A stretch of 64,000 nucleotides of DNA, taken from the NCBI GenBank assembly GCA_036571765.1, contig BROE01000003.1:10449821-10513820 (forward strand), read 5' to 3'. The position numbers and the translations under genes were made by a program. The notes under the pieces are model-generated. The model was not told the origin of the DNA. It worked only from the letters and a program-made list of their open reading frames with translations, and did no database searches. Positions 61,524-64,000 of this stretch are shown here, one piece after another (the stretch's first letter is position 1; the number at the start of each line of letters is the position of its first letter). The stretch is from Plecoglossus altivelis. Lineage: Eukaryota > Chordata > Actinopteri > Osmeriformes > Plecoglossidae.

Positions 61524-61820
61524 GTATTCTCCTGTCTATTGGAGCCTGGACTTAAAGCCCTCTTAGGCCAGCCTCTGTCTGAGGGGGGATCAAATGAGAA
61601 CGGGTTGTCAGTGCTGCCCACTTGTTTCATGGCTGCCATTGTCTCGGCGCCCAGCATTGACCAGGACAGATAAACCAGCACGTCAACCCAGGACCCTCCA
61701 CTGTCCTCACACACTTAGGTTCTGCTTCACTGCCCACCAACCAGATACCCAGGGAGAGAAGAAAAGCTTGAGAGGATGAGAGAGGAAGAGCGAGAGAAGA
61801 GAGGATGGAGGGGGGGGGGG
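61524..61820. repeat. Second copy of the duplicated segment
   Basis: Matches 61206-61494 including the final GGATGGAGGGGGGG, with differences mostly single-base indels and GA-repeat length. Confidence 0.85.
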
Positions 61821-61879
61821 CTAGGGGGCAGGAGCAAGATTAAGAAAGCGAGAAAGAGACGGAAAAAGTCCGACACAAG

Positions 61880-62400
61880 AAGTGGAATTTGTCAAAGAAA
61901 GAATAATTTTTTTCTTTAATTAAAAAAGCAAGAATTTAAGCGGAGGACAGAAAACAAGAGAGGGTAAGGCTATTCCAGAAGATGTTACAAAGCCAGCCAC
62001 CACAATCTCTTTTAATTAATGACCACCCACAAGAGCCTATAAGCACCATTTTAAGACGTTAATGCTGTGATAATAGAAGGCTTACCTATGTGTGGGAAAT
62101 ACAATAGCACCGTGCATCCCCTGAAAACCTGACCACTGGTGTGCTGGGAGACAGCTAAGCACCAAGGACGGATCAGCAATTGTCCCATTGACTGTTGCAA
62201 AGCAGGCTTTAGTGGCCATTAATGAAAAGCACAAACTGAACACCGGACTGGAGTGGGAACCAATTGTGCTGGGCTTGGTTCCCTTTAACTCTCCAATCAG
62301 ATACAGTGGGAATGTTGATGTAAGATGAATGGATGAGTTTACCAACAGAGACGCATATATGCAGTTCATGGATACATAAATATGATATGTTGCCATCGAC
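61880..62400. promoter_or_regulatory. Enhancer-like unique block
   Basis: TTTAATTAATGACC near 62011, GACGTTAATGCTG, GGCCATTAATG and CTCCAATCAG in unique sequence after the gap region. Call by texture only. Confidence 0.3.
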
Positions 62401-63009
62401 ACTTCAAGCCATAAATGTTCGTTCCCTTTCGGAAAATTTGTTCAAGGTACATTTGACGGGTTTATTTGGGGCCGTTCTCTCTTGCTGCGTGTTATGAAAG
62501 TCCGCTGTGGGAGGAATGGGGTTTCCCATAAGCCTGGGTGTGCAGGAAGCCCTGAGAGCGGTGTGAGAGGCACCATCAGGGGTCGTCCCTGGCAGGCATA
62601 CGGGGCAGCCAGCCAGTCCACTGCTTGTTTGTTTTGAAGTCCGAGGATGACTGCACAAGCAGACAAGGCCCTCAGATTAGTCCTCTATTAGAGACAAGAC
62701 TATTGGTGTAAGAACAGCCTGAACCAGGTCAGCGAGTTGAGGTGTGCGCATGTGCGCGTGCGCGTGCGGTGGTGTGTACGTGGGTGCGCGGTGGTGTGTA
62801 CGTGTGCATGCACATGTGTGTATGAGCGTCTCATGTGTAGGAGATGTCGCACCACGACAAAGAAAACATTAGATTTGAGTGAGTGAACATAGGAGCCCAG
62901 ATGGGTAAACTTGACTGGGGGGGGAGGGGGGGGGGACTCAGCAAAATTTAAGACTCCCACAGCACACCCTCCGGGCCTAAAGCACCCCAGTGCCATCCCC
63001 CCCGCCCCT

Positions 63010-63040
<31 letters not shown>

Positions 63041-64000
63041 CCTCCCCCTCCGCCCCCCCCCCCCCCCATATTTCCTTTGTGCACAGCAAGTTCAACACTT
63101 GAAGCAACGAAGCACACTGTTGTCATTATGCCGGAGTAATGAAGCAGAGAGAGATAAACAACAATTCTTGTTGAAGAGGAAAATATGAATCGTGTTGAGG
63201 GATTTTGTGGCAGCAGTGGCTTCTCAAGATGTCTCGCACACACACACACACACACACACACCCGTACACACAAACATAAGCACCAACACGTGAACACGCA
63301 CGCGCCCAAACATGCAGATGCACACACATGCGTGCGCACTCGCTCGAGAGCACGCTTATGCAAAGCCGCACAGACATGCATCCTTACGCAGACCCAAACA
63401 GCCACGCAGACACAGTTTGCAGCAAGCAGATCTGGCTATCACCTTGCAGGCTGCCCAGAGCGGGCCTCAGTCCCTCTTTATTTTATTAGCTGCACCAGTG
63501 GGCAGCTACCAAAACACTGAGCCAGCAGAGCGAACCATGCAGCGCGTGGAGGGGGGGATCCTAGACCGACCTACCTGGGAGGGTTGGTGTTTTCGGGGGC
63601 GGGGGGGGGGGGGGGGAGAGAGACCTCCAGTTCTACCATGTCTCCCCTGCGCAATGTTTTTCGAAGCATCGCATCTCCAAAGAAATTGGATGTCAGCGAG
63701 CTGACTTGCGGGTACATCTCCAGACCCCCAGCCTGCCTGTGGGGAGGACACGGTTCCTTCAGATGTTACTAGCTGCCGTGCTCAACTAACCGAGCAGCTA
63801 TCTCTGTCGAGCCTCGAAAGTGACAAAGCGTTTGAGAAACGCCGGACAAAAAAAAGTGGCAGTTGGGACCAGAGGAGGATGGGAAGGGGGAGGGGGGGGG
63901 GGGGTGGGGAGTTTAGGAGAGCGAGGAGGGGTGAACGAGGGGAACCCCCCCCTATCATCCCTCCTCGTCAGTGCTCTGCTCTGGTTGGCCTATGCTGCGG
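62401..64000. other. Repeat-rich end of the window
   Basis: Impure GT/CG repeat at 62740-62830, poly-G at 62918-62937, (CA)n at 63009-63034, poly-C at 63052-63067, (CA)n at 63236-63262, and poly-G at 63600-63616 and 63886-63904. No gene recognised. Confidence 0.6.

Overview
The window is vertebrate nuclear DNA, most likely from a ray-finned (teleost) fish. It carries one recognisable protein gene, pax6, on the + strand, with coding exons at 26362-38655. The fish assignment rests on two things. The protein has an N-terminal extension (MPQKEYYNRATWESGVASM) before the usual MQNS start, which I know from fish Pax6 proteins. The DNA is also very rich in short tandem repeats and holds a fish-style hAT miniature element. 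I cannot tell pax6a from pax6b, nor name the species.

Layout. Positions 1-22000 hold no gene I can support: a mix of microsatellites, minisatellites, purine or pyrimidine tracts, one hAT MITE (11167-11321) and islands of AT-rich unique sequence with homeodomain-type cores that look like enhancers. Positions 22000-26225 are mostly unique sequence and should hold the pax6 promoters and 5' enhancers; I see CCAAT, CRE, SOX-POU-like and PBX/MEIS-like motifs but cannot place a transcription start. Positions 26226 to about 39580 are the gene: a 5' UTR plus first coding exon, 11 further coding exons including the 42-nt alternative exon 5a, and a 3' UTR of about 0.9 kb with two AATAAA signals and a miR-7 seed match. 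All introns are GT-AG and the reading frame is intact: 454 aa with exon 5a, 440 aa without it, or 421 aa from the inner ATG without it. Positions 39600-64000 contain no recognisable exon. They are a non-coding flank of repeats alternating with enhancer-like islands (best at 47555-47760, 50040-50330, 51440-51740 and 54040-54560). A false tandem duplication surrounds a 6-N gap at 61495-61500.

How it works together. Pax6 is a paired-domain plus homeodomain transcription factor for eye, brain and endocrine pancreas. Exon 5a switches the DNA-binding mode of the paired domain. Pax6 loci are known to be controlled by many distant enhancers, which fits one gene lying in about 50 kb of otherwise gene-free DNA. 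The enhancer-like calls come from motif content and sequence texture only; no alignment was possible. I found no new protein system.
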